Positions 27,498 to 34,622 of a stretch of DNA of 50,852 nucleotides are shown piece by piece (the first letter of the stretch is position 1; every line of letters starts with the position of its first letter). The translations under genes and the position numbers were made by a program. The stretch comes from an uncultured Pseudomonadales bacterium (GTDB taxonomy: Bacteria; Pseudomonadota; Gammaproteobacteria; Pseudomonadales; Azotimanducaceae), in contig CAMYJX010000009.1 of assembly GCA_947258825.1 (NCBI GenBank), positions 1 through 50,852 on the forward strand, written 5' to 3'. Under the pieces are notes generated by a model. It did not search any database, was not told where the DNA came from, and saw nothing but the letters and a program-made list of their open reading frames with translations.

Positions 27498-29825
27498 ATG
27501 ATCTTGGCCAGCCGTAACCTTTACCATCGGGCGCGTCCGTTCAGATTCGGCTGCTACTGGGCGACCGGATGCATCTGCCTGCTGCTGCTGGAGACCGAAC
27601 GGCCCTGGTGGCAGCTGGTGCTTACATCTGCCGTCTTTTTCCTCTGGCCGGTTGTGGAACTTGCCGTGACACGGCGCGCGGCAAAGGCTTCAGCCTTTTC
27701 TGTTGTCCGGTATGGGGCATTCTACTGCGCCGAATGCGCGGCCACCGGTGCGGTGCTCGGCTGGGCCAGCCTGCCGCCGCTTGCGACGGCTGCGGGGGTG
27801 GTTGCTCTGATGGCGGGTGCGGCGGCGCAGGCTGGCTGGCGATTGCTCGTCATCGCGCTGCCCGTTCTTGTTTTCGGGCAGCTCGTCGGCGCGGCGGTTT
27901 CGCCCGGGATGACCACAGACACCACGAGCTGGGCGGACGGGTTGAGCGTCATCCTGCTGCTTGGCTTCACCGTATCGCTGGCGGATCTCAGCTTTCGCCA
28001 GGCGCTGCGATTGAATGCCCGGCGGCGCGCGCTTGCCAGCCGATCGGCGGCGCTGGAGAGGTTGAACAACCGGCTAGAGAACTACATTCCTCAGAGCCTG
28101 CGATTGCGTCTTCACCATGTGCCCGATGGCCCGGATCGGAGGTGCTCCTGGGAAAGGCGTTGGCTGACCGTCGCTTTCGTGGATCTCGTGGGCTTTACCC
28201 GGCTGGTCGAGCAGAGCGAAGCCGAAGCGCTGGCGGAGGTTCTGAACGACTACCTGGAAGCGCTGGCCGGCGCGGTGGCCTGCCAGCGTGGGGAGGTGTC
28301 CAAGCTCATGGGCGACGGGGTTCTGGTGGCTTTCGGCCTGGCCGGCGGCACGCTTCGAAGAGCGGCGGCACTCGATTGCCTGAGCTTCTGCCAGCAGCTT
28401 CCCCAGATCATGAGCCAGCTGGCTCGTCGTGGGCGCAGTCGCGGCGAGCTGCTGCAACTTCGAATGCGGGCCGGGGTTGCCAGCGGCTACTGCACCCTGG
28501 GCGATTGGGGCGGCAATGGCAGGCTCGATTTCACCATGATCGGCGCCCCGGTAAACCTGGCCAGCCGGCTGCAGGCCCAGGCGCGAAGCAATGGCTTCCT
28601 GGTCGATGATGCTACGGCAGCCCTGACGGAACATGCCTTCAGCCTCGGTGACTCGAAGCTGATCGACATACGGGGGCTGGGAGAAGTCCGGGCCTACCCA
28701 TCGGTTGACCGGAGCCGGGGGTCTGATATGGTGCCGGCGCCACGGCATAACAAGGGGCATACGGCTTGGATGAATAAGCAGACGGACAAGGTGTTTTTAA
28801 AGGCCTGCCGGGGCGAGCCCTCGGACTACACGCCGATCTGGCTCAATCGACAGGCCGGCAGATACATGCCCGAATACCATGCGGTGAAGGGCGACATGCC
28901 CAGCCTCGAATTCTTCAAGAATCCAGATAAAGCCGCGCAGGCGACCCTGGATGCCCAGCGTATTCTCGGCGTCGACGCCGCCATCCTGTTCGCAGATCTG
29001 CTGCCGATTCTGGAGCCCATGGGGTTGCGTCTGGACTACAAACCCGGGGAGGGTCCCGTTTTCGACAACCCGCTGCGTTCTGCGAGCGATATCGATGCCA
29101 TGATCACCGAGCCGGCAGAAGAAGCCACGCCCTACATTGCTCAGACCGTTCGAAACGTGCGCTCGGGGTTGCCGGCTGACATCGCCCTCATCGGCTTTGC
29201 CGGCGCGCCCTTTACGCTGGCTTCCTACGCCATCGAAGGGCGGGGCTCGCGGAACTATGTCTACGTCAAGAAGCTCATGTACGAGGTGCCTGAGGCCTGG
29301 AACCTGCTCATGACGAAGCTGGTCAGCCAGGTTGCCAGCTACCTGCAGCTGCAGATAACGGCAGGCGTGGAAGCGGTGCAGATCTTCGATACCTGGGTTG
29401 GCTGCCTGTCCGTTGCCGACTTCCGGCACTACGTATTGCCGCACCTGCGCGCGTTGATCACCGCGCTGAAAGGGCAGGTTCCCATCATCTACTTCGGCAC
29501 AGGCAATGGCCATCTGCTGGATGACGTCTGCCAGGCGCAGCCGGACGTTCTGGCGCTGGACTGGCGAGTACCGCTGGGCGAGACCTGGCGTAGAACAGGC
29601 GTTGGGGCGGTGCAGGGCAATCTCGACCCCATCGTCTTGTGTGCCGACCGGGCCACCGTGGCCCGACAGACCCGCGACGTGCTTGACGCAGCCGCGGGCC
29701 GCCCTGGACACATCTTCAACCTGGGTCACGGCATCATTCCCGAAACCCCTGTGGACAACGTCAAATTCCTGGTGGACCACGTCCATGAGGAGTCAGCGCG
29801 GGATCGCGCCCGCGGCTTAGATTGA
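27498..29825 (+). CDS. Membrane class III adenylate cyclase fused in frame to uroporphyrinogen decarboxylase
   Basis: One open frame of 775 residues with two enzymes. Residues ~1-190 are a hydrophobic sensor region with about six membrane segments. Residues ~218-405 are a full class III cyclase domain: FVDLVGFTRL and GDGVLVAFG supply the two metal aspartates, and GAPVNLASRLQ the N-x3-R pair. A linker of ~20 residues (VDRSRGSDMVPAPRHN) follows, then HemE from residue 425. No stop lies between. The ATG at 27498 is chosen; a TTG at 27441 is also in frame. A real fusion would tether HemE to the membrane, and HemE dimers could bring cyclase halves together. The linker also looks like an old intergenic region with a hemE promoter, so two separate products are possible. 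Confidence 0.75.
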   Translation: MILASRNLYHRARPFRFGCYWATGCICLLLLETERPWWQLVLTSAVFFLWPVVELAVTRRAAKASAFSVVRYGAFYCAECAATGAVLGWASLPPLATAAGVVALMAGAAAQAGWRLLVIALPVLVFGQLVGAAVSPGMTTDTTSWADGLSVILLLGFTVSLADLSFRQALRLNARRRALASRSAALERLNNRLENYIPQSLRLRLHHVPDGPDRRCSWERRWLTVAFVDLVGFTRLVEQSEAEALAEVLNDYLEALAGAVACQRGEVSKLMGDGVLVAFGLAGGTLRRAAALDCLSFCQQLPQIMSQLARRGRSRGELLQLRMRAGVASGYCTLGDWGGNGRLDFTMIGAPVNLASRLQAQARSNGFLVDDATAALTEHAFSLGDSKLIDIRGLGEVRAYPSVDRSRGSDMVPAPRHNKGHTAWMNKQTDKVFLKACRGEPSDYTPIWLNRQAGRYMPEYHAVKGDMPSLEFFKNPDKAAQATLDAQRILGVDAAILFADLLPILEPMGLRLDYKPGEGPVFDNPLRSASDIDAMITEPAEEATPYIAQTVRNVRSGLPADIALIGFAGAPFTLASYAIEGRGSRNYVYVKKLMYEVPEAWNLLMTKLVSQVASYLQLQITAGVEAVQIFDTWVGCLSVADFRHYVLPHLRALITALKGQVPIIYFGTGNGHLLDDVCQAQPDVLALDWRVPLGETWRRTGVGAVQGNLDPIVLCADRATVARQTRDVLDAAAGRPGHIFNLGHGIIPETPVDNVKFLVDHVHEESARDRARGLD
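28705..28732 (+). promoter_or_regulatory. Sigma70-like promoter inside the cyclase-HemE linker
   Basis: TTGACC (28705-28710) and TATGGT (28727-28732) are 16 bases apart and lie ~38 bases before the hemE ATG. A start of transcription near 28739 would give a short leader with AAGGGG at 28752-28757. Found by eye only. Confidence 0.45.
28770..29825 (+). CDS. hemE: Uroporphyrinogen decarboxylase part, possible internal start
   Basis: Removes four carboxyls from uroporphyrinogen III to give coproporphyrinogen III in haem synthesis. From the ATG at 28770 it is a complete 351-residue HemE: LNRQAGRYMPEY (substrate-binding Arg), ILFADLLPILEPMGL with the catalytic Asp, IGFAGAPFTLASYAIEG and QIFDTWVGCLS. 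It is in frame with the cyclase and may be made both as the C-terminus of the fusion and alone. The sequence around ILFADLLPILEPMGLRLDY differs from the usual gammaproteobacterial form, in which SDILTVPDAMGLGL-like residues occur; from memory it resembles the forms of other phyla, so transfer is possible. AAGGGG lies 12 bases upstream. Confidence 0.9.
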   Translation: MNKQTDKVFLKACRGEPSDYTPIWLNRQAGRYMPEYHAVKGDMPSLEFFKNPDKAAQATLDAQRILGVDAAILFADLLPILEPMGLRLDYKPGEGPVFDNPLRSASDIDAMITEPAEEATPYIAQTVRNVRSGLPADIALIGFAGAPFTLASYAIEGRGSRNYVYVKKLMYEVPEAWNLLMTKLVSQVASYLQLQITAGVEAVQIFDTWVGCLSVADFRHYVLPHLRALITALKGQVPIIYFGTGNGHLLDDVCQAQPDVLALDWRVPLGETWRRTGVGAVQGNLDPIVLCADRATVARQTRDVLDAAAGRPGHIFNLGHGIIPETPVDNVKFLVDHVHEESARDRARGLD

Positions 29826-29834
29826 GACGCGGCT

Positions 29835-30239
29835 TTGACTGAACGAGTGCTGCGTTTCTGCCTGCGGGTGGGTTTCTGGCTGCCGCTGGCGGTTTGCACC
29901 TATCTTGCTTTGACGCCCAGCCCACCGGAACCCGTATTCCAGATCGGCGATGTCTTTCTGCACGCCTTTGCATTTACCTACCTGACTTTCAGCCTCAATC
30001 TTGCTTACCCGTCGCAGCGTGGGCTCATGCTGGGTGCCTGGATGCTGGGCTACGGCCTGTTGCTGGAGGTGGTGCAGAGCTTTGAAGCTGCAAGATCCGC
30101 AGAGCTCAAAGACTTGGTGGTAGATCTGGTGGGGATATGCCTTGGTCTGCTGGCAGCGCGCTGGATGGCGGAATCGACCCGACAGATCCTCGCCCAGCTG
30201 CTGCAACGGGTGATGCGGGTAATACCCGGGCAGCGTTAG
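29835..30239 (+). CDS. VanZ-family membrane protein
   Basis: A 134-residue protein with four likely membrane segments and the VanZ-like core: CTYLALTPSPPEP, GDVFLHAFAFTYLTFSL, GYGLLLEVVQSF and ELKDLVVDLVGICLG. VanZ-like proteins occur in many envelope contexts; apart from teicoplanin resistance in enterococci their role is unclear. TTG start at 29835, nine bases after the cyclase-HemE stop, so it is probably co-transcribed with it. Confidence 0.82.
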   Translation: MTERVLRFCLRVGFWLPLAVCTYLALTPSPPEPVFQIGDVFLHAFAFTYLTFSLNLAYPSQRGLMLGAWMLGYGLLLEVVQSFEAARSAELKDLVVDLVGICLGLLAARWMAESTRQILAQLLQRVMRVIPGQR

Positions 30240-30260
30240 GCGTCTTTCGTAGCCGTCTGG

Positions 30261-30710
30261 CTACCCGGGCTCCAGGACTTTCTTTACCAGCTCCAGGTGG
30301 CCACCGACAAAAAGGTCAGACACTACCCTGTTGGTGATTTTCTTTGAGCGATCGATCAGGAAGGTCGCGCGACGGACCCCAAAGCCCAGCGGCCCGTCCA
30401 CGCCGAAGGCGCGAATGGCCGTCTTTTTTTCATCGGCCAGCAGGGGAAACGGCAGCGAGTAGGCGTCGGAGAACCGTTGGTGACTGCTACTGCTCTGAGG
30501 ACTGATTCCCACGAGCGGGATCGACAGATCGCTGAGGTCGTCATACCGGTCGCGAAACGCGCAGGCCTCTCTTGTGCACACCGGTGTGAAGTCTGCCGGG
30601 TAGAAATAAACCACCGCTGAACTGTGGCTGATCAGATCTTCGAGCGTGACCATTTCACCGTTCTGATTCGGCAGTGAGAAATCGGGTGCGGTGTCACCGA
30701 TTTTTAACAT
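30261..30710 (-). CDS. BCP-type peroxiredoxin
   Basis: Thiol peroxidase that reduces hydroperoxides. The 149 residues have FYPADFTPVCTREACAF with the peroxidatic C45 and resolving C50, spaced as in E. coli Bcp. The start is MLKIGDTAPDFSLPN, typical of the AhpC/TSA family. The protein converges with the VanZ gene 21 bases away. Its upstream region is shared with the divergent RNA-binding protein gene. Confidence 0.92.
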   Translation of the reverse strand: MLKIGDTAPDFSLPNQNGEMVTLEDLISHSSAVVYFYPADFTPVCTREACAFRDRYDDLSDLSIPLVGISPQSSSSHQRFSDAYSLPFPLLADEKKTAIRAFGVDGPLGFGVRRATFLIDRSKKITNRVVSDLFVGGHLELVKKVLEPG

Positions 30711-30979
30711 TCGACGCTGTTTCCTCTTCCTTTGTATCAGGTTTTCTCAGCGCGAATTTCGGTATGCCAACACACTTCCCACCGGCATGGCTTCCTCCTA
30801 TACTCGGTATGAATTAGACCCGCGCCCCGATATCTATTTAAAGAGTCTATTCAGAGTTACTTTCTCTTCCGTAGATCGGTTCCAAGTCTGATGAACGAAC
30901 CAGAGGTTCGATACCTTTAAATTGTACGCTGTTTTGTGAAGCGCGGAACTGCGGTAGAAACTTCTGAGCACGATTAGAG
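30711..30979. other. Divergent intergenic region, peroxiredoxin and RRM genes
   Basis: 269 bp, clearly richer in A and T than its surroundings, with no convincing gene. It must hold both promoters. A small hairpin, CGAACC-AGA-GGTTCG, is at about 30898-30912, and AT-rich blocks (CTATTTAAAGAG, TTTAAATTG) are possible promoter parts. The long leader before the RNA-binding gene would fit cold-shock style control, but this is not shown. Confidence 0.4.
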
Positions 30980-31228
30980 ATGAAGAAACTTTATGTAGGC
31001 AACCTGCCGTGGAGCGTTGACGATAGCGAGTTGGAATCGCTCTTCTCGGCGTTGGGCGATGTGATTTCTGCTCGCGTCATCACCGACCGGGAAACCGGAC
31101 GCTCCCGCGGCTTCGGGTTTGTCGAGATGGAGGATGCGGGGGCAAGCAAGGCGCTCGAAGAGATGAACGGCAAGGATATCGGCGGGCGTCCGTTGAGGGT
31201 GAACGAGGCGAACGAGCGTCGCCGTTGA
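30980..31228 (+). CDS. Small RRM-type RNA-binding protein
   Basis: An 82-residue single RNA recognition motif. RNP2 is KLYVGNLPW and RNP1 is SRGFGFVEM; both have the aromatic residues that stack on RNA. Such one-domain RRM proteins are common in cyanobacteria and some proteobacteria and are often induced by cold; which RNAs this one binds is unknown. It ends in a basic tail, ANERRR. No strong Shine-Dalgarno (ATTAGAG). Confidence 0.93.
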   Translation: MKKLYVGNLPWSVDDSELESLFSALGDVISARVITDRETGRSRGFGFVEMEDAGASKALEEMNGKDIGGRPLRVNEANERRR

Positions 31229-31273
31229 GCACCCGCTGTTCCGGCTGACGCCCCGGGCGTTACGGCAGGTCTT

Positions 31274-31777
31274 CTACCGGTCTGGCGATAGCACTTTCGT
31301 CAGCAGCGCTACTCGCTTGCTGCCGCCTTCGGTTTGCTGAGTGCCGACACTGTTGAAGCCGAGTCGCTGGTGAAAGCTCAGGGATCCGGGGTTTGGCGGG
31401 TCCAGGTTGACCTCGCAGGCTAGGAGCGGGTAAACACCGTCCAGCATGCGATTCAGGTCCTGGTACAGGGCGGCGCCGACGCCCCGACCGCGCAGGTGCT
31501 GATTGACGACGATGCGGTCGATGTAGGCGAATGCTTCGTAGCGCTGCTTGAAGTACTGGAAGTTGGGGCTGTCGTAGCTCGCCGTGCAAGGAAGCGCGAG
31601 CAGGAACCCGGCTATCCCTGTCGACGTTCTGGCCACTCCCAGGTAGACGCTCTGGCTGTGAAGGCATGCAAGCGTCTCGCTTGGGATAGCGTTCACGTTC
31701 GGAACGGCGAGGTTGTTCAGGTCCAAGAGTTCCGGGTAGTCGTCCTCCATGGCCTGATCGATGGTCAGGGTGCGCAT
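31274..31777 (-). CDS. GNAT-family N-acetyltransferase
   Basis: A 167-residue acetyltransferase. Acetyl-CoA binding motif A is IDRIVVNQHLRGRGVGAALYQ (given in parts: VVNQHL and RGRGVGAALY). The C-terminal FHQRLGFNSVGTQ is the usual motif B. The substrate is unknown. The start at 31777 (MRTLTIDQAMEDDY) is chosen because upstream codons are not family-like and overlap the next gene. It overlaps the following hypothetical gene by 13 bases, implying one transcript. Confidence 0.87.
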   Translation of the reverse strand: MRTLTIDQAMEDDYPELLDLNNLAVPNVNAIPSETLACLHSQSVYLGVARTSTGIAGFLLALPCTASYDSPNFQYFKQRYEAFAYIDRIVVNQHLRGRGVGAALYQDLNRMLDGVYPLLACEVNLDPPNPGSLSFHQRLGFNSVGTQQTEGGSKRVALLTKVLSPDR

Positions 31778-32157
31778 TGGCTGCGGTACGCTCCGGTCAG
31801 CTCGAGCCGACCACCGGACCGGCGACAGGTGACTCGATACCCCGTCGACAGGTGCAGAACCCATGCTTCGGAAGCGGCTTCTCGCTCGGCCTTGTGCGTG
31901 CCGGTCGTCGGTTCCAGCTTAAGGATCGTCGGGCGGCCATCGAAGGCGCCGGGCAGGGCTTCGGAAAGATCACGCCACCCCCGCTGGGCCTCCTGCAAAC
32001 CGCCGGGCGGTCGGGCAGGCCCCGGTTGCAGTGCGATTGAGCAGCCGTTTTCCAGCGGTCCGAGATGCCAGAAACGGCCTCCCTTTGTCTCGATCTCCAG
32101 CATCTCTCCATTGCCGAGGGCATCGTTATCCTGGTCGATGAAATGAACCAGGCGCAA
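31765..32157 (-). CDS. Hypothetical protein between GNAT and DUF4404 genes
   Basis: About 130 residues, not recognised. It is hydrophilic, with RLVHFIDQDNDALGNGEMLE followed by KGGRFWHLGPLENGCSI. The only starts are weak: TTG at 32157, or a codon further up inside the DUF4404 3' end. It overlaps the GNAT start by 13 bases. Coding is supported by the snug fit between two same-strand genes and by protein-like composition, not by homology. Confidence 0.5.
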   Translation of the reverse strand: MRLVHFIDQDNDALGNGEMLEIETKGGRFWHLGPLENGCSIALQPGPARPPGGLQEAQRGWRDLSEALPGAFDGRPTILKLEPTTGTHKAEREAASEAWVLHLSTGYRVTCRRSGGRLELTGAYRSQCAP

Positions 32158-32186
32158 GGACGCAATGTGCTCACCGGCCAGGGATT

Positions 32187-32456
32187 TCAGATTCCCATCC
32201 GTCCCAAGGCTTCGATGATCTCGCGGAAAAATCGCTCAGTGGTCGGGTGCTGAGCGGCAAAATCGGCGGCCATCCCCTCCAGGCGATCGGCCATGCTGGT
32301 GACTTCGTGCGCCTGACGATCTTCCTGTTCGAGAAGCTGATGAATATCGGCGTCGACGTTCAAAAGCAGCTGCTTGAGGTCTGCGTCCACTTTAGGAGCG
32401 TCTTCGAGCTCCGCATGGAGCCTGGCCAGGGTGTCTTTGATATCGCCTGCGGACAT
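32187..32456 (-). CDS. DUF4404 family protein
   Basis: A helical, acidic 89-residue protein, probably cytosolic. It begins MSAGDIKDTLARLHAELEDA and has LKQLLLNVDADIHQLL in the middle, which fits the DUF4404 pattern. No function is known for the family. It heads a likely transcript with the hypothetical and GNAT genes. Confidence 0.75.
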   Translation of the reverse strand: MSAGDIKDTLARLHAELEDAPKVDADLKQLLLNVDADIHQLLEQEDRQAHEVTSMADRLEGMAADFAAQHPTTERFFREIIEALGRMGI

Positions 32457-32539
32457 GAGGGTTTCCAGTTTCGTACTCGGGAACTTTTCGCAAGTTTACA
32501 TGAAACCCGCCGCGCCACTGAGCGCGCAGAAGTTCGCCG

Positions 32540-32818
32540 TTATCCTCCGGCCGTCCAAAGCGTCCAGACGCCGATGACGATAAAGCCTGCACCCGCCGCG
32601 TAATGCAGAAACTTAGGCTCGATGAACTCCGATAAGAATTCTCCTGCCAGCACGCCGATCCCGGTGCTTAAGACCAGAGCCAGTGATGCGGCCAAAAACA
32701 CGATCCAGCGACTGACGTCGGACTCGGCGGCGAACAGAAACGTAGCGAGCTGGGTTTTGTCGCCCAGCTCCGCGAGAAAAATGGTGCCAAACACGGTCAG
32801 GAATATCTTGAGTTCCAC
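32540..32818 (-). CDS. TMEM165/GDT1 (UPF0016) half-size cation transporter
   Basis: A 92-residue membrane protein with one copy of the family motif E-x-G-D-K-T in FLAELGDKTQLATFL, and three hydrophobic segments. Full-length family members have two such halves and move Mn2+ or Ca2+ against H+; half-size forms must pair. No second half-gene is adjacent, so it would work as a homodimer or with a distant partner. AGGAGA lies before the ATG. Its ~220 bp upstream region was searched by eye for a yybP-ykoY Mn2+ riboswitch without a clear match. Confidence 0.88.
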   Translation of the reverse strand: MELKIFLTVFGTIFLAELGDKTQLATFLFAAESDVSRWIVFLAASLALVLSTGIGVLAGEFLSEFIEPKFLHYAAGAGFIVIGVWTLWTAGG

Positions 32819-33039
32819 GATGTTCTCCTGCTTAGCGCTCTACCGATGCTGTCGTCAGTCTGGTTGCCCGAGCCCGGCAGCGTGTGGGCGTTGTCCACAT
32901 CGACGCTTTGAACTCAGGGATGGCCTGGCACAAACGATAACCTGACACGAAGATGGGTTCCATGAGCCTGGCCGTTGGAAAAGGGTCGTAAAAGTGATGC
33001 TGCAGGGCCCGTCACCCCTCAGAGGCGCAGAGCAACCCC

Positions 33040-33498
33040 TCAGCCGGGCTCGTTGGCTGCGCGGGTCAAAAAGCGGTCCAGCTGGTTTGCGAATTCCTGC
33101 ACGTCGGTTTTCGACAGCGTAGCCGGGCCGCCCACTATGGCGCCGGTAGACCGGAGCTCGTCCATGAGATCCCGGCGGGCCAGATGGTCCTTGATATTTT
33201 CTGACGTGTAGAGGGTTCCCCTGGGATTCAGGGCTGTTCCTCCAGCGTCCACCACCTGTCCGGCAAGCGGTATGTCGGCCGTGATCACAAGATCTCCCGG
33301 CCCTGCCCGCGCGACGATGGCATCATCGGCTTCGTCAAACCCGGACGGTACCTGCAGCGACTTCAGATAGCGGGACGGTGGGACGCGAATCTGATGGTTG
33401 GCCACTAGGGTAGTTTCGACCTGCCGCCGATCGGCCGCGCGAAACAGTATCTCTTTGACAGGGTTCGGGCAGGCGTCAGCATCGACCCAGATCTGCAT
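33040..33498 (-). CDS. YaiI/YqxD family protein (DUF188)
   Basis: A 152-residue protein beginning MQIWVDADACPNPVKEIL. It also carries DEADDAIVARAGPGDLVITADIPLA (given as DDAIVA and DLVITADIPLA) and NPRGTLYTSENI. These acidic motifs resemble PIN/NYN-type nucleases, so a nuclease role is possible but unproved. The ATG at 33498 is chosen over a TTG 12 bases upstream because the family starts at this methionine. Confidence 0.9.
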   Translation of the reverse strand: MQIWVDADACPNPVKEILFRAADRRQVETTLVANHQIRVPPSRYLKSLQVPSGFDEADDAIVARAGPGDLVITADIPLAGQVVDAGGTALNPRGTLYTSENIKDHLARRDLMDELRSTGAIVGGPATLSKTDVQEFANQLDRFLTRAANEPG

Positions 33499-33591
33499 GA
33501 CAATTGGCAATTCCGTAAGAATCCAAAGACTACAGCAATAGTGGCACGACGAAACCCATGCAGGCAGTAGGCCCGGCCAGTTATGCGGTGA

Positions 33592-34158
33592 TTACGGTTT
33601 GATCTCCACGGGCGTGCCCACATCTACCATGCGCCAGATCTCCAGCATCTCGCTGTTGGTCACGGCCACACAGCCATCTGTCCAGTCATTTCGCTGATGG
33701 TTGGAACCTATCCACCCTCGGCCGTTTCGCAGACCGTGGATCATTATCTGGCCGCCGGGGTCTTGGCCCCTGGCTCTAGCCCTGGCAAGGTCCTGCTCGT
33801 TGGGATACGAAATCCGTAGAGAGAGAAAAAAGTCGCTGTTTGGGTTTCTGGCATCGATGCTGTACGTACCCTCGGGAGTACGCTGGTCACCCTCGCGTCG
33901 TTTGTGGCCTTTGGGCTTTGCGCCCAGCGCCACCTGATAGCTGCGCACGGGACGGTTGCCGTTCAGCAGCGTCAGCTTGCGCAGGGCTTTCTCGATCACG
34001 ATCCGGTCGACTCGGTCGTGGGTACCGTCATCTTCGCCGGCATCTGTGCCGGCATCTGTACCGGCATCTGTACCGGCAAGGACGCTTTCGGCGCAAACCA
34101 GAATGATCAGCGCGGCGAGCACGGAGGCAATGGGCAGCAATGGCGTTGGGCCTGTCAT
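33592..34158 (-). CDS. Exported L,D-transpeptidase (YkuD domain)
   Basis: Envelope enzyme of the YkuD family, forming 3-3 peptidoglycan cross-links or attaching proteins to the wall. Of its 188 residues, the N-terminus is a signal peptide or anchor (IASVLAALIILVCAESVLA). A short TDAG repeat follows, then the catalytic domain with MIHGLRNGRGWIGS and the cysteine in WTDGCVAVTNSEM. The usual S-x-G-C is D-G-C here. Upstream is a good promoter. The leader just before the ATG can form a 7-bp hairpin (AGTAGTG with CACTACT). Confidence 0.9.
   Translation of the reverse strand: MTGPTPLLPIASVLAALIILVCAESVLAGTDAGTDAGTDAGEDDGTHDRVDRIVIEKALRKLTLLNGNRPVRSYQVALGAKPKGHKRREGDQRTPEGTYSIDARNPNSDFFLSLRISYPNEQDLARARARGQDPGGQIMIHGLRNGRGWIGSNHQRNDWTDGCVAVTNSEMLEIWRMVDVGTPVEIKP
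34037..34072. repeat. Three 12-bp tandem repeats in the L,D-transpeptidase gene
   Basis: Three units CCGGCATCTGTG/A at 34037, 34049 and 34061, with a degenerate fourth before them. On the minus strand they encode TDAG three times directly after the signal peptide, a spacer that can vary in length without frameshift. Confidence 0.85.
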
Positions 34159-34195
34159 GAGTAGTGTTTCCGCAGCGTCTGTCTCACTACTAATA

Positions 34196-34223
34196 AAGAT
34201 ATAATTCGCTCAGCGGCTGTCAA
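34196..34223 (-). promoter_or_regulatory. Sigma70-like promoter of the L,D-transpeptidase gene
   Basis: On the minus strand a perfect TTGACA (34218-34223) and TATCTT (34196-34201) are 16 bases apart, about 40 bases before the start codon. TATATC two bases upstream is an alternative -10. Confidence 0.65.
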
Positions 34224-34235
34224 CCCTCGCCGGTT

Positions 34236-34613
34236 TCAAACTGCCTTTGGTCGCGCTTTGAGCCGGTATATGAGGGCGCCATAAACCACGCCGTTTACGA
34301 GCAGCACGCCTACCCCCAGCCAGATCTGCAGTTCCCGCGTGAGGCCATCCGGATAAACGATCGCGAGCAGGTAGTGGCCCATGAAGCTCTCCGTGTAACC
34401 CGACTGGCCTGCCTGACGAAGCAGGTAGTTTTCCAGCAGCGTCAGCGGGCAGATCTTTCCGGTTAGCTCTACCCAGGCGCCCCAGGCGGCTGCCGGTAGC
34501 TGGACCAGACACCAGTAAGTGCGATGGAAGGCCAGCAGGCCTCCCGCGACCACCAGCACCAGGAACAGCAGGTGGACGATCAGCACCAGATCGGCGGTCA
34601 GCTGATAGATCAT
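34236..34613 (-). CDS. DUF2784 membrane protein
   Basis: A 125-residue protein with about four membrane segments. It carries LTADLVLIVHLLFLVLVVAGG at the N-terminus (split here: LTADLVLIVH and LLFLVLVVAGG), WVELTGKICPLTLLENYLL with one cysteine, and YPDGLTRELQIWLG. These match DUF2784. No function is known. It is nine bases downstream of the GFA gene on the same strand. Confidence 0.85.
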   Translation of the reverse strand: MIYQLTADLVLIVHLLFLVLVVAGGLLAFHRTYWCLVQLPAAAWGAWVELTGKICPLTLLENYLLRQAGQSGYTESFMGHYLLAIVYPDGLTRELQIWLGVGVLLVNGVVYGALIYRLKARPKAV

Positions 34614-34622
34614 GGCTGGCGG

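Noticed and set aside
30691..30891. Short plus-strand frame upstream of the RRM gene
   Set aside because: AT-rich leader DNA, no ribosome site, no family pattern; treated as promoter region.
31496..32146. Plus-strand open frame opposite the GNAT gene
   Set aside because: The minus strand carries a clear acetyl-CoA motif; the plus frame has biased, non-protein-like composition.
32819..33039. yybP-ykoY Mn2+ riboswitch before the TMEM165-like gene
   Set aside because: Expected for the family, but the conserved GGGGAGUAG-like core was not found by eye on the minus strand.
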